53,186 nucleotides of DNA, from positions 1-53,186 of the forward strand of contig CANRMA010000018.1 of the NCBI GenBank assembly GCA_947631625.1, written 5' to 3'. Below are positions 35,581 through 44,052 of the stretch, piece by piece. Within the stretch, counting starts at the first letter, position 1, and each line of letters opens with the position of its first letter. The stretch is from an uncultured Lachnospiraceae bacterium. GTDB lineage: Bacteria; Bacillota; Clostridia; Lachnospirales; Lachnospiraceae. Under the pieces are notes generated by a model. It searched no databases. It had not been told where the DNA came from and was given only the letters and a program-made list of their open reading frames with translations. A program made the translations under genes and the position numbers.

Positions 35581-35871
35581 AACATTTTTCCTTCATTGCC
35601 ATATAAAAGCATTGTTATCATATAAACAATACTATATCTATATAATATCAATCTGCAAGGCAAAAGTCAACTTGAACGGGGCGTTTGTTTCCCATATATT
35701 TCTTACTATTCAGTAAAACGTCGCAATTTCCAAATCGCGCATTTTCACCGCATCTTCTGCGCTTATCTCTTTTGAAAGCCCGCAATGCCCGCACCCCTTT
35801 GCTTATACTTTACTCCGATGGTAAGCTGTGAAATAAAAATACAAGTCCTCTCTTTTGCAGCTTCCTGTTCT
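35581..35871. other. Intergenic region with a possible coding remnant
   Basis: It includes the upstream region of the EAL gene. On the minus strand around 35717-35810 there is a short frame reading CGHCGLSKEISAEDAVKMRD with no start codon, possibly the tail of a lost gene. Nothing else is seen. Confidence 0.35.
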
Positions 35872-36687
35872 TTATAATATCAAAAACTTATATTTCTCCA
35901 CACTGTAAAGCGGTACAAACGGAAGAATTATCGGTACGGTCTTTACATACTTCTGATACTCCGGATCTGCGCCATAATTTTTATTCTGTCGCACCTCAAG
36001 CCTTCTTGCCCCACTAAACATAACAAATACAATTCCCACATAACCTAACGCCGCAACAATATATTGACCCACAGACTGAAATGAGGTAACGCCTACCACC
36101 AACACACCGGTCCACAGAATTAACTCGCCAAGATAATTCGGACATCGTACCAGACGAAACAGTCCCTTGTCGCAAAAACGCTTCGGATTGACCTTTTTCT
36201 GGCGATTCTTACTAAAATCCGCCAAAGACTCCAACAGTATCCCACCTGCCATCAATACGGTACCTGCCACAAAACTTACCGTACATCCGGTATTGCCATT
36301 ATAATAGCGATAAAAAACCGGCGATATCATGAACAGATACAAAATACCACAGAAAATCCATAACATTATTTTAACCCCGATCTTCATTCCCGAGCCATCC
36401 TTGATCTCCGTAACCATGTGCTTGCGGTAACTGCTGCTCTTCACCTCACGATACAGTAAAAATCCGCTAAGACGAAAGCCGTATAATATTAAAATTAAAC
36501 AGCTTATCACCAACGGAATACTGAGTCTGTCACGCAACAATATCATCATTGCGATCCCCTGGCCTGAAATTGCCAACCCATAGCCAATGGATATAAAATA
36601 TATATATTTATAAAAACCGATCACACAGCACAAAAGCGCCACCAGAAACAAAATTCCAAATTCCGTTGAAAATGCCATAATACACAT
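35872..36687 (-). CDS. DUF1295 family membrane protein (steroid 5-alpha-reductase-like fold)
   Basis: A 271-aa protein with about six to seven hydrophobic segments. The C-terminal half carries RLVRCPNYLGELILWTGVLV, the hallmark of the DUF1295/isoprenylcysteine methyltransferase-like superfamily, followed by an ARRLEVRQNKNYG region. Members include membrane reductases and methyltransferases; bacterial substrates are mostly unknown. AAGGAGG lies 3-4 nt before the first ATG, so a start three codons later is possible. Confidence 0.85.
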   Translation of the reverse strand: MCIMAFSTEFGILFLVALLCCVIGFYKYIYFISIGYGLAISGQGIAMMILLRDRLSIPLVISCLILILYGFRLSGFLLYREVKSSSYRKHMVTEIKDGSGMKIGVKIMLWIFCGILYLFMISPVFYRYYNGNTGCTVSFVAGTVLMAGGILLESLADFSKNRQKKVNPKRFCDKGLFRLVRCPNYLGELILWTGVLVVGVTSFQSVGQYIVAALGYVGIVFVMFSGARRLEVRQNKNYGADPEYQKYVKTVPIILPFVPLYSVEKYKFLIL

Positions 36688-36767
36688 TTCCCTCCTTTTT
36701 GATTAAAATAACATCTGTTATTATCCTGTTTCATAATTCATGTTGCAAAGATAAACGCCATTATTTT

Positions 36768-36792
36768 AGCTCAGGCTGCCGAGCCTGAGCTT
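36768..36792. terminator. Perfect 10-bp stem-loop
   Basis: AGCTCAGGCT (36768-36777) pairs exactly with AGCCTGAGCT (36782-36791) around GCCG. It lies between the exported-protein gene and the DUF1295 gene. A T-rich stretch follows on the plus strand only, so terminator activity on the minus strand is uncertain. Confidence 0.5.
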
Positions 36793-36886
36793 ATTTTATC
36801 ACACTCACTTCTTCTCTTCAATAATGACCTTTACCCATAACAGACCCTTACCTACAAAAAACCATTGCCTACAACAGAACGTTAAA

Positions 36887-37378
36887 CTAATCAATCGAAA
36901 CAGTAAAGGTAAGTGTATCGGTGTAGTTCCCAGTATATAGAACGTGATCTTTTTGCAGATCCGTGGCAAATTTAAGAACCGCCCAACCTGTATTCTCGCC
37001 GGCCAAAACAGACAGTATGGTATGATTATTATCTTTTAGAACATCATTATAATTAACCATAAGATGGTAATCAATATAACCTTCGCCGTACATCATTTTA
37101 AAGTTATTGAGACTTGCAACATTTACGTTAAGGGTACTTCCCTCATTGAGTACAACATTGCTTACCTGAAGCGATCTTTCAACCTCTTTTTCAGTATCCG
37201 AAAATGTTACGCTCGCGGGAATCGTAACGGTATAGGTAACTCCTGCGTTATAGTTCACGGTAATATTACCGCTGTTCTCCTGAGAATCCTGCGTTATGGT
37301 TTCCCCTGCCGCCAGTGAAATAATCGGACTACTAAGAGCAAAACATACAACTAAAATAACTGAGAACAGTTTTTTCAC
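36887..37378 (-). CDS. Exported beta-rich protein
   Basis: A 163-aa protein with a clear signal peptide (basic MKK, hydrophobic core, cleavage expected near SLAAG, about residue 25). The mature part is rich in threonine, valine and asparagine, with YTVTIPASVTF and TGNYTDTLTFTVSID, typical of small surface beta-sandwich proteins of Lachnospiraceae. There is no LPXTG or WxL motif, so how it is retained is unknown. It follows the 37424-37996 gene by 45 nt and is probably in its operon. Confidence 0.75.
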   Translation of the reverse strand: MKKLFSVILVVCFALSSPIISLAAGETITQDSQENSGNITVNYNAGVTYTVTIPASVTFSDTEKEVERSLQVSNVVLNEGSTLNVNVASLNNFKMMYGEGYIDYHLMVNYNDVLKDNNHTILSVLAGENTGWAVLKFATDLQKDHVLYTGNYTDTLTFTVSID

Positions 37379-37423
37379 TTTTATTCCTCCCTACAAATGA
37401 ACTTTATTTATGCCTTATATCAC

Positions 37424-37996
37424 TTAATTAACAAACAGCTTGATCCTCATATCGACATTATTAGTAAGCGTCTTCTCTTTGTTCATACGATACGGCTGAA
37501 CATGAACCACTGCTTCATACACACCCTTTTCAAGTTCACGTGAAAGCGTTATACGGTTAATGCGTTTCCCCGGTTCAACAAGACCTGACGTGTACAAAAC
37601 CTCGTAATCCCGCCCGTTACTATTGTACAGCCTGAGTTCAAAAGTCAGATAATACAGTTGCGCATTTTCTTCCGGATTAATAAAATCGACTGACTCTTCT
37701 TTGGTATTTGCAGAAAATGTCAAAGATTCCCGACCGGTTATTACCACACCCTGCTCCAAAATATTATCATTTTCAATCGGTAAACTCTTCTCCGCATTCG
37801 GATCAATTACCAACTCTACCCCACCGCCGGCCTTTTCTGTAGAAATATGAGCATCAGTCTTACTATTGTCATATTTTTTCCCTCGCATCAGATTAACACC
37901 TATTACGATTCCAAGCAGCAAGAAAATCAGCAAAAGCAAAAATACAAGCAATTTTACCCTGCTGCTTTTTCTCTCTTTTTTGCACTCCGCATTCAT
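37424..37996 (-). CDS. Membrane-anchored extracytoplasmic protein
   Basis: A 190-aa protein with a basic cytoplasmic N-terminus, one hydrophobic helix (about 13-36) and an extracytoplasmic domain that looks like an immunoglobulin-type beta sandwich (YYLTFELRLYNSNG, ITLSRELEKGVYEAVVHVQPY). I recognise no named family. It has its own promoter (38064-38092) and an AAGGTGG SD. It is paired with the downstream exported protein, suggesting a surface assembly of two parts. Confidence 0.72.
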   Translation of the reverse strand: MNAECKKERKSSRVKLLVFLLLLIFLLLGIVIGVNLMRGKKYDNSKTDAHISTEKAGGGVELVIDPNAEKSLPIENDNILEQGVVITGRESLTFSANTKEESVDFINPEENAQLYYLTFELRLYNSNGRDYEVLYTSGLVEPGKRINRITLSRELEKGVYEAVVHVQPYRMNKEKTLTNNVDMRIKLFVN

Positions 37997-38063
37997 TGGT
38001 TTCCACCTTCATTACAGTAACAATGTTCAAATTCCCTTATTTACTATTGCCGGAATTATTTTA

Positions 38064-38092
38064 TCTATATATACTATGACTATATTTGACAA
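38064..38092 (-). promoter_or_regulatory. Promoter of the two exported-protein genes
   Basis: On the minus strand, TTGTCA (38087-38092), 17 nt, then TATAGA (38064-38069), about 70 nt before the ATG at 37996. Confidence 0.6.
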
Positions 38093-38205
38093 ACTGTTAC
38101 TTAAAACTACAAATTATGTACGGTCAGCTTAGGCAACAACCTCAAAAGGCGTAGTGACTCTTTGTCACTTTAGTAAAATATCTCTATTGCACCTTGGCAA
38201 TCAAA

Positions 38206-38259
38206 TTACTCAATGATTGCAGCCACACGACCGAACCCTGCGGTATGACCACCCTCACG
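38206..38259 (-). pseudogene. Displaced tuf 3' end, copy 1 (degenerate)
   Basis: In one minus-strand frame the 54 nt read REGGHTAGFGRVAAIIE and stop. This is the C-terminus of EF-Tu (normally REGGRTVGSGRVATIIE) with four substitutions. No EF-Tu codons precede it. It marks the left limit of the accessory island. Confidence 0.85.
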
Positions 38260-38351
38260 TTATTTGAATAACATTTATGTGGTATTTTCTATGCTTTTTA
38301 TTGCTGAAAACAGCGCAAAATTGTTGTTTTTGTAAATGAAAAACCGACTGA

Positions 38352-38858
38352 TCAAATCAGATATATGTGATCAGCTATGATTAACGCAAAACCAATTATA
38401 CAGAATAGTATACCTCCTATGGAAAAGCCCAACCCAAGCATCTTATACCCTTTCCCATTTGATAAGGAGACCTTTTGGGGGGTATTAACATTGTAATATA
38501 CCGGCACTGTTTTCCCCAGTTTTTTTTGAGCAATTCCTTTGTTATAGGCCAATCCGCCGGCTCTGGAATACGTCCTTCCATCCACAACATATTGAAAGAC
38601 AGGCGCATACATATTACCATTATTGCCATAAAGTCCGGTATTCGTATTCATTTGAACATGAAGCTTACGATCTCCTTGGGAAATTGTAACCTCTTTTTCT
38701 GCTCGATCATTATACCGAGCTCCTGACCTCGTGATATCTATGATCACTCCCATTGTCTCTCCTGAATATCGGGCAAGATATCTCCAACAAATAACAAAAA
38801 TGATACCCACCAACAACAAAATCAGTCCCATTATTAAAAATACACTTCCCGCTATCAC
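38352..38858 (-). CDS. DUF3592-like membrane protein
   Basis: A 168-aa protein with an N-terminal helix (about 5-27) and a C-terminal helix (about 143-165) flanking a soluble beta-rich part containing APVFQYVVDGRTYSRAGGLAY and VPVYYNVNTPQKVSL. This layout is that of DUF3592-type proteins. The start is GTG with GGGAGG 6 nt upstream. It lies between tuf copies 1 and 2 and is probably cargo of the oldest insertion. Confidence 0.7.
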   Translation of the reverse strand: MIAGSVFLIMGLILLLVGIIFVICWRYLARYSGETMGVIIDITRSGARYNDRAEKEVTISQGDRKLHVQMNTNTGLYGNNGNMYAPVFQYVVDGRTYSRAGGLAYNKGIAQKKLGKTVPVYYNVNTPQKVSLSNGKGYKMLGLGFSIGGILFCIIGFALIIADHIYLI

Positions 38859-38919
38859 GTTCTACCTCCCTAATGCACACAAATACATTCATTTTTTTGA
38901 TGTGATCAATAAAACATTG

Positions 38920-39060
38920 CTATCGTTTCCATACATTTTCATTTTTTCCCATTTTGGCAATCACATTTATAGTGATTCCAGTTTGTTCTTTGAGCTGTGT
39001 TTTGCTCATTCCCTTATCTATCAGCAATTTCCGAAATTTATTATAATTGAATTTTATCAT
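38920..39060 (-). pseudogene. Truncated XRE-family (YozG-like) regulator
   Basis: The frame begins at the ATG at 39060, with AAGGA 8 nt upstream, and reads a Cro/CI-type helix-turn-helix: KFRKLLIDKGMSKTQLKEQT, then NVIAKMGKNENV, ending WKR and stop. Relatives continue for about 25 residues after GKNENV, so the C-terminal third is missing. An upstream ATG at 39129 has no SD. Confidence 0.7.
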
Positions 39061-39148
39061 AATTTCGTCCTTGCAAAACTTTCTTTTTATCAATTTCATA
39101 ATTATACTAAATAATATTGAATATTTCAATTCTTAAAAAATTTCAAAA

Positions 39149-39176
39149 AGGGCTTCCCGGTTTCTCGGAAAGCCCC
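39149..39176 (-). terminator. Terminator following tuf copy 2
   Basis: On the minus strand, GGGCTTTCC pairs with GGGAAGCCC and is followed by TTTTT. It lies about 45 nt after the displaced tuf stop, the position of a genuine tuf terminator. Confidence 0.8.
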
Positions 39177-39219
39177 CATAAAATCTATCTTTTTACTATT
39201 GAATTCGTTAGAATTCTAT

Positions 39220-39273
39220 TTACTCAATAATCGTAGCAACCCTGCCAGATCCTACTGTTCTGCCACCCTCACG
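39220..39273 (-). pseudogene. Displaced tuf 3' end, copy 2
   Basis: It encodes REGGRTVGSGRVATIIE and stop, a perfect EF-Tu C-terminus, preceded by one more matching codon (ATC, isoleucine). Upstream sequence is unrelated to tuf. A terminator follows at 39149-39176. Confidence 0.9.
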
Positions 39274-39274
39274 G

Positions 39275-39409
39275 ATTAGGCCGCGAAAACCTTAGATAAC
39301 AAATAGCATATTTAAGGGCTTTTCCGTCATCAAGTTTTCTGAAATTGATGATTTTCTCTGTATTTTTAAAATTTTTGTAGCCAATATGTAGCCACGTGCA
39401 AAAGACACG
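39275..39409. repeat. 135-bp direct repeat, copy A
   Basis: It directly abuts tuf copy 2 and is about 95 percent identical by eye to 41818-41952. On the minus strand it contains GTGGCTACATATTGGCTACA, a doubled TGGCTACA motif of the kind bound by tyrosine-integrase arm domains. Confidence 0.85.
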
Positions 39410-39412
39410 ATT

Positions 39413-39973
39413 CTATGGCAATTCTAAGCTGCATCTATTTGTCTCGTTAATTTCAATTTTCTCCAACGTTTTCAACATAGAAAAAATTTTACCAACAGCT
39501 TCTAAATAATCAGATGCCAATACCAGACCAATTCCATCAAACATAATTGACAGTTCCGGATTTTTTTCCTTCGTAGCTTTAGCCGCCATATCTAAGTACT
39601 GTTTAAATAACTCCCTAATTTTCTGTCTGTCGCTTTCTCTCTGTGCGATATTCGTCAAAACACGAACATTATTTCCTATTAACTCACAATTATTTAAGTC
39701 ATAGTATTGCACTATCTGCTTTTGAATTTCCTGATAATTTGCATGCCACTGTCTTTGGGGAAATTCATAATTAAAAATAGACTTTGGCATACCTATTACA
39801 AAATTCTGCACATTCTCCGGATAATGATCTAACGGTATTCTCCGCAAAAAACAAATATTTCTGCTCGAACATTTGTTACAGTTTCGATATCTCAACATAT
39901 TTTCATAGTTATCGTCCATAATAGCATTATTCCTCTCTCTGTTCCAACTGTTCCTATCATTAGCAATCGCCAA
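39413..39973 (-). CDS. Uncharacterised cysteine-containing protein
   Basis: A 186-aa protein that I do not recognise. A cysteine cluster (C32, C35, C41 in NCNKCSSRNICF) could bind a metal. The remainder is helical, with LTNIAQRESDRQKIRELFKQ. The frame opens with TTG at 39973, about 11 nt after GAGG; an ATG at residue 19 is an alternative start. It ends 4 nt from the direct repeat and follows a decayed DUF1016 gene. Confidence 0.55.
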   Translation of the reverse strand: MAIANDRNSWNRERNNAIMDDNYENMLRYRNCNKCSSRNICFLRRIPLDHYPENVQNFVIGMPKSIFNYEFPQRQWHANYQEIQKQIVQYYDLNNCELIGNNVRVLTNIAQRESDRQKIRELFKQYLDMAAKATKEKNPELSIMFDGIGLVLASDYLEAVGKIFSMLKTLEKIEINETNRCSLELP

Positions 39974-39996
39974 TGATAATATTTCCTCAATTCAAA

Positions 39997-40760
39997 TTAC
40001 AAATCCGTTCCTTCTTCTATCCATTCCTTTAATTTCTTCTGAAGCTCCTTTTTGTCCGGCAAATATAATTGATACTCCGAAGCATAGATATTGGCATCTT
40101 CCAACAGGGTAATCTCTACAAGAGCGTCATCCTTTTCTCTGCATAACAAAATCCCAACTGTCGGATTCTCCTCCGGCAGCTTCTCATATCTATCATAGTA
40201 ATGCACATACATCATCATCTGTCCCAAATCCTGATGTGTCAACTTATCGATCTTAAAATCTATCAACACATAACACCGTAAAATCCTATTATAAAACACA
40301 AGATCCACATAATAATTATCTTCGCTGAATATAAAATGCTTCTGCCTTGCTTCAAACAAATACCCTTTGTCCAATTCCAAAAGAAACTTTTGTAATTTAT
40401 TGATAATCGCTATTTCCAGATCAGATTCCACATACTTTGCTTTTTCATCTAATCCAAGGAATTCAAGTACAGTAGGCTGCTTTACAATGTCCTGTGGTTT
40501 CGTGATAACATTTCCCTCAGACGCTAGCCGCAGAACTTCGTCCTTTTCTCTGCCCAAAGCCAGTCTTTCATAAAGACTTGAATTATATTGCCTTTGTAAT
40601 GTCCTTATCTCACATGCCTCATTAGTTACTTCTATTTCATAAAATTTTCCTTCATTTTCATCTTTAATACGCATCAATTAAAGATAATGAGACCACAGCA
40701 GCGTAAACGGCTACTCTTTTTCAAAAATGCTAAACACCGTTTGGAATTTTTTATAGTAAA
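39997..40760 (-). pseudogene. DUF1016/YhcG-type PDDEXK nuclease, N-terminally decayed
   Basis: The open part (39997-40677, up to 226 aa) contains the C-terminal nuclease domain of YhcG-like proteins: LGLDEKAKYVESDLEIAII, FIFSEDNYYVDLVFYNR, YVLIDFKI, then QMMMYVHYYDR. Upstream in the same frame the sequence continues as FQTVFSIFEKE, stop, PFTLLWSHYL, stop, LMRIKDENE, which is the family's middle part with two stop codons. The N-terminal half is absent. The nuclease half might still be made from the ATG near 40677. Confidence 0.8.
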
Positions 40761-40876
40761 TAAAGGGGGATTAAAACTTTACAAATGCCGTGACCCATGT
40801 GACACTCTGAGGGGATTGGCAAGTATTTACAAATACTTTCAACCTTTTTAAGTGATGAAAAAAGCATTTATTTGCT

Positions 40877-41170
40877 TTACCGCTGCCTTTCGGCTTCTTT
40901 TTTTAGTTCTTCTCTCATATCTTCCAAAGTAATTCTGGTGCTATCATATAAACCATAAACTGCAACATCATAGTAGGCACCCTCTATCCTGAGAACTCCA
41001 TTGTATCCGTGATCATATAACCACTCGATAACATCATCTTTTACTTCATCATATTGCATACTATATGCCCATTCGTGATCTGATTCCAGAATGAACCCCT
41101 TCTCATCCATAATTTTTTTTATTTTATTTATTTCACGGTCAAAATCTTTTCCACTTGCAAAAGCTCTCAT
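40877..41170 (-). CDS. Small hypothetical acidic protein
   Basis: A 97-aa protein with FDREINKIKKIMDEKGFILE and WLYDHGYNGVLRIEGAYYDV. It has a mixed helix and strand composition and no membrane segment. AAAGG lies about 8 nt before the ATG. I recognise no family. It lies between two decayed DUF1016 copies. Confidence 0.6.
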   Translation of the reverse strand: MRAFASGKDFDREINKIKKIMDEKGFILESDHEWAYSMQYDEVKDDVIEWLYDHGYNGVLRIEGAYYDVAVYGLYDSTRITLEDMREELKKEAERQR

Positions 41171-41222
41171 TAAACAACCTTTCCTTTCGGTCTTTATACT
41201 AATTTTCTTTTATCTGGGCCAC

Positions 41223-41470
41223 TATACAATATCCTGCGGCTTAGTAAACACATCCCCCTCCTTTGCCAATTGCATTACCGCATCCTTAACTCTGTTATTC
41301 GCCAACCTCTCATACAAGCTGAACCTATACTGCCTTTGCAATATTCGTATCTCTTCTCAGACGGACTTTGTCTATTCTATCTCATAAAAACTACATTCCT
41401 CTTTATTTTCAATTCGCATAAGCTATGAATAATGCAACCATGATACTATAAAATAGTGGATTTTCTCCCA
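41223..41470 (-). pseudogene. Second DUF1016/YhcG fragment
   Basis: The minus strand reads LMRIENKEECSFYEIE, stop, then after a frame change RILQRQYRFSLYERLANN and AVMQLAKEGDVFTKPQDIV, stop. This parallels the middle part of the neighbouring copy (QRQYNSSLYERLALG, VITKPQDIV) but is more diverged and carries several stops and shifts. No nuclease domain remains. Confidence 0.75.
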
Positions 41471-41817
41471 ATTGTCCAAACACTGTTTGGGCAATTCGTT
41501 CCTCATAATTCCCTTACAGATGATTATACAACAAAGTTGATTGTATTGTAAAACTGATACTCAGATGCTTTTGTCACCAAAGTTGAAATATGTTTTTTTT
41601 CATCTCCCTATTTTGCAAAAGTGTATCTACATGAATATCACTCCCCCCTTAAATCTTCGTCAGATTGAACAAAACCCATCACTTTTCGGAACTGCACATA
41701 CAATTCTCATAAAGCAATCTTTGTACAAAGTATTGACTCACTATATAGGGACACACAAATGTAAAAAGAGACTTTTCCTTGCTATATCTCCCAGTACCAT
41801 ATATTAGTTTGCACTAG
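41471..41817. other. Non-coding stretch between decayed genes
   Basis: No supported gene. A plus-strand frame at 41541-41807 (88 codons) lacks an SD and recognisable features. It ends where direct repeat copy B begins. Confidence 0.4.
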
Positions 41818-41952
41818 ACTAGGCTGCGAAAACCTTAGATAACAAATAGCATATTTAAGGGCTTTTCTGTCATCAAGTTTTCTGAAATTGCTGATTTTCT
41901 CTGTGTTTTTAAAATTTTTGTAGCCAATATGTAGCCACAGGCAAAAGACACG
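41818..41952. repeat. 135-bp direct repeat, copy B
   Basis: It matches 39275-39409 except for about six substitutions and contains the same doubled TGGCTACA motif. No tuf end adjoins it. The two copies bracket a 2.4-kb segment. Confidence 0.85.
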
Positions 41953-41984
41953 CTTTCCATTTCTTCCCCAAAGTAATATTATAT

Positions 41985-43535
41985 CTATATTAATATTTTC
42001 CAACTTCCACCATTATCAGGTCCTACGCGTTCTATGATTTTGTTTTCTTTTAAGTTTTATATATAGCGGGCAACCGTTCTATCCGTAACATGTAATTTTG
42101 CTCTCATCTCATCTATGGATATATACGGATTTTTTGAAATCATTTTTATGATTTCTACAGCTTTCTCCAATTTTTTCTTGGAAACTTTGGGCATATAATT
42201 TTTCAATTTTTCTTCCGAAATTTCTATGACATTTTCTATGACATTTTCTTTCTCTTTCAAAAAAGCGGGGTGAATTGGAATCCTTATCCTCATAGCCCGT
42301 CTATCTTCATCAGTAAAAACTCTACTCGCGGAGAGCCATTCTTTTCTAATTCTTCCTGTATCGTAGGAATGCCCGACGAATGACCTTCTGACAGATCCAG
42401 TTCCTTCAAAAATTCTCCCAGTCTTATATTTCGATAATATCGTGAAACAAATCTTTTTCCTTCAGCTATCGTCCTTTCTGAAATCGACCTGTCAATACCC
42501 GGAAAATTCATAATATTGATACAATCAGGCTCTATTTCTATAGTTACCGGTTCACAAGACATATAATCTCTGTGATAAAACGCATTAACAACGGCTTCCT
42601 CAATCGCCTGATATGGATAAATCATAATTCTCAGCGCTTCCATCTGATTTGGAACCTTAATTACCTTTTCTCTTATAATGAGATTCCGAAAACGTTCCAT
42701 TGTTGCTTGGATCATCTGCGGTACTGAACCGGTAATATTTGGAAAATCTTCACTGACACTTGGATTTTCTACACTCCCTTTCGGAAAGGATGTCATCTGC
42801 ACATAAGTATATGGAAAAACCTGTCTGGATGTTCACTAAACATCATAATTGCCACATTTTGAATATATCTAAGTTCTGGCGGTCCTACTAACAACTGCAT
42901 ATCTTCCAATATTTCTTCAACTCCACGTTCTCTAACCTGTTTTGCAAGTTTGCTTCCTGTCTTTCGCAAATGATCCTCCATAAGGACAGGCGAAATATCA
43001 TCAAAAGTTGCTTTATGGTTTGCCCTGCAATCAAAGGGAGTCTGATCGGACATATTGATCAATTCTCGTTCCTGTTCAGGGTTTGCTTTCACAGAGCTAG
43101 TAAGATAGTGAATATAATAACTGTATTTCTTATCATTTTTACCTGTAACATATTCAGGCGATTTATAAGGACGCTGCTGCCCGGTCCTTGTTACAACAAC
43201 AAGGATCCACTTCCCATCCACTTTTGTCGGAATTACTTTCGAAAAATATGGCAGTGAAATCATATTATTGTAACCAATCATTTCTTTTTGTATTTTGTCC
43301 AACATATTTTCTGAAATTCCTTTTACCGGACGTACTGCTACCCCGTTCTTCTCCTCGACTCCGATAACAATGTTATCCACCACCATCATTGTTATAATCA
43401 TTTGCAAATGCACAAACACTACGATAAATGTCATCAGGATTCCATCCTGCCTTAAATTCTATGCGGTCTGATTCTATTTTTCTTTTGTTAAATAAATCTT
43501 CTACACTTATTTCAAGTTCCTAGAAGCATCTCCAT
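41985..43535 (-). pseudogene. AlbA_2/HATPase_c_4 regulator broken by single-base indels
   Basis: One gene in pieces. From the ATG at about 43535: an extra G near 43520 breaks the start, then KRKIESDRIEFKAGWNPDD (AlbA_2) runs until an extra A at 43371-43380 shifts the frame to IVIGVEEKNG. A T lost near 42815 shifts to YVQMTSFPKGS and the HATPase part (EEAVVNAFYHRDY). Another T lost near 42315 shifts to the winged-helix tail. A TAA interrupts RTVARYI and NLKENK before the final GPDNGGSWKIL. Two of the changes are T-run contractions. It is related in architecture to the intact 5719-7197 gene. Confidence 0.85.
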
Positions 43536-43896
43536 TCTGATAATATCATTAAAAAATTCTCTATACACTGCCATAAATAATTCTGTCACTCTCCCCTGCA
43601 ACCCAATAATATAATAAAATTTTCTCGCTACTTATAATGTGCATATTAGCCTTTATCTGTCTTCCCATATATCTAATTGAATAAATCCTAATAGTATCAA
43701 ATGTTTTTATCTCTCCTACTTCTATCATCTTACTTTTATTTTACTTTTTTTCAATTCTACAGGCTTTCCTTTACAATATTTTTCTAATAACGTCTCTACA
43801 ATTATATATTCTACATCAGATGTTTTAGGTTCTTACAATATTTCTATATTGTCAAATGCATCATCTGACAATGTCAGAATTATTTCATCACAATAC
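43536..43896 (-). pseudogene. Unidentified coding remnants
   Basis: Short minus-strand stretches read like former protein: EIILTLSDDAFDNIEIL, stop, EPKTSDVEYIIVETLLEKYC (about 43730-43905), and YSIRYMGRQIKANMHIISSE (about 43575-43705). I cannot assign a family. They join the third DUF1016 fragment without a gap. Confidence 0.45.
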
Positions 43897-44050
43897 CGAT
43901 TATGTGCCTCATTCGTCGCTTCTATTTAATAAAATTTTCTTTCATTTTCATCTTTAATACGCATTAATTGAAGATAATGAGACCACGGCAGCGTAAACGG
44001 CAACTCTTTTTCAAAAATGCTAAACACCGTTTCGGATTTTTTCACAGCAA
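43897..44050 (-). pseudogene. Third DUF1016/YhcG fragment, cut by the IS element
   Basis: It reads SETVFSIFEKELPFTLPWSH, then YLQLMRIKDENERKFY, stop, IEATNEA. The DNA at 43960-44045 is nearly identical to 40668-40753. The 5' side ends at the IS1182-type element, and the missing half is not found beyond the IS. Confidence 0.8.
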
Positions 44051-44052
44051 AG

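Noticed and set aside
35717..35810. Short CGHCGLSKE-like frame as a gene
   Set aside because: No start codon and an upstream in-frame stop; at most a remnant.
39061..39129. Upstream extension of the XRE fragment from the ATG at 39129
   Set aside because: The ATG at 39060 has a proper SD and starts at the normal family N-terminus.
41541..41807. 88-codon plus-strand frame
   Set aside because: No SD, against the direction of all neighbours, in a decayed region; composition is that of random AT-rich DNA.
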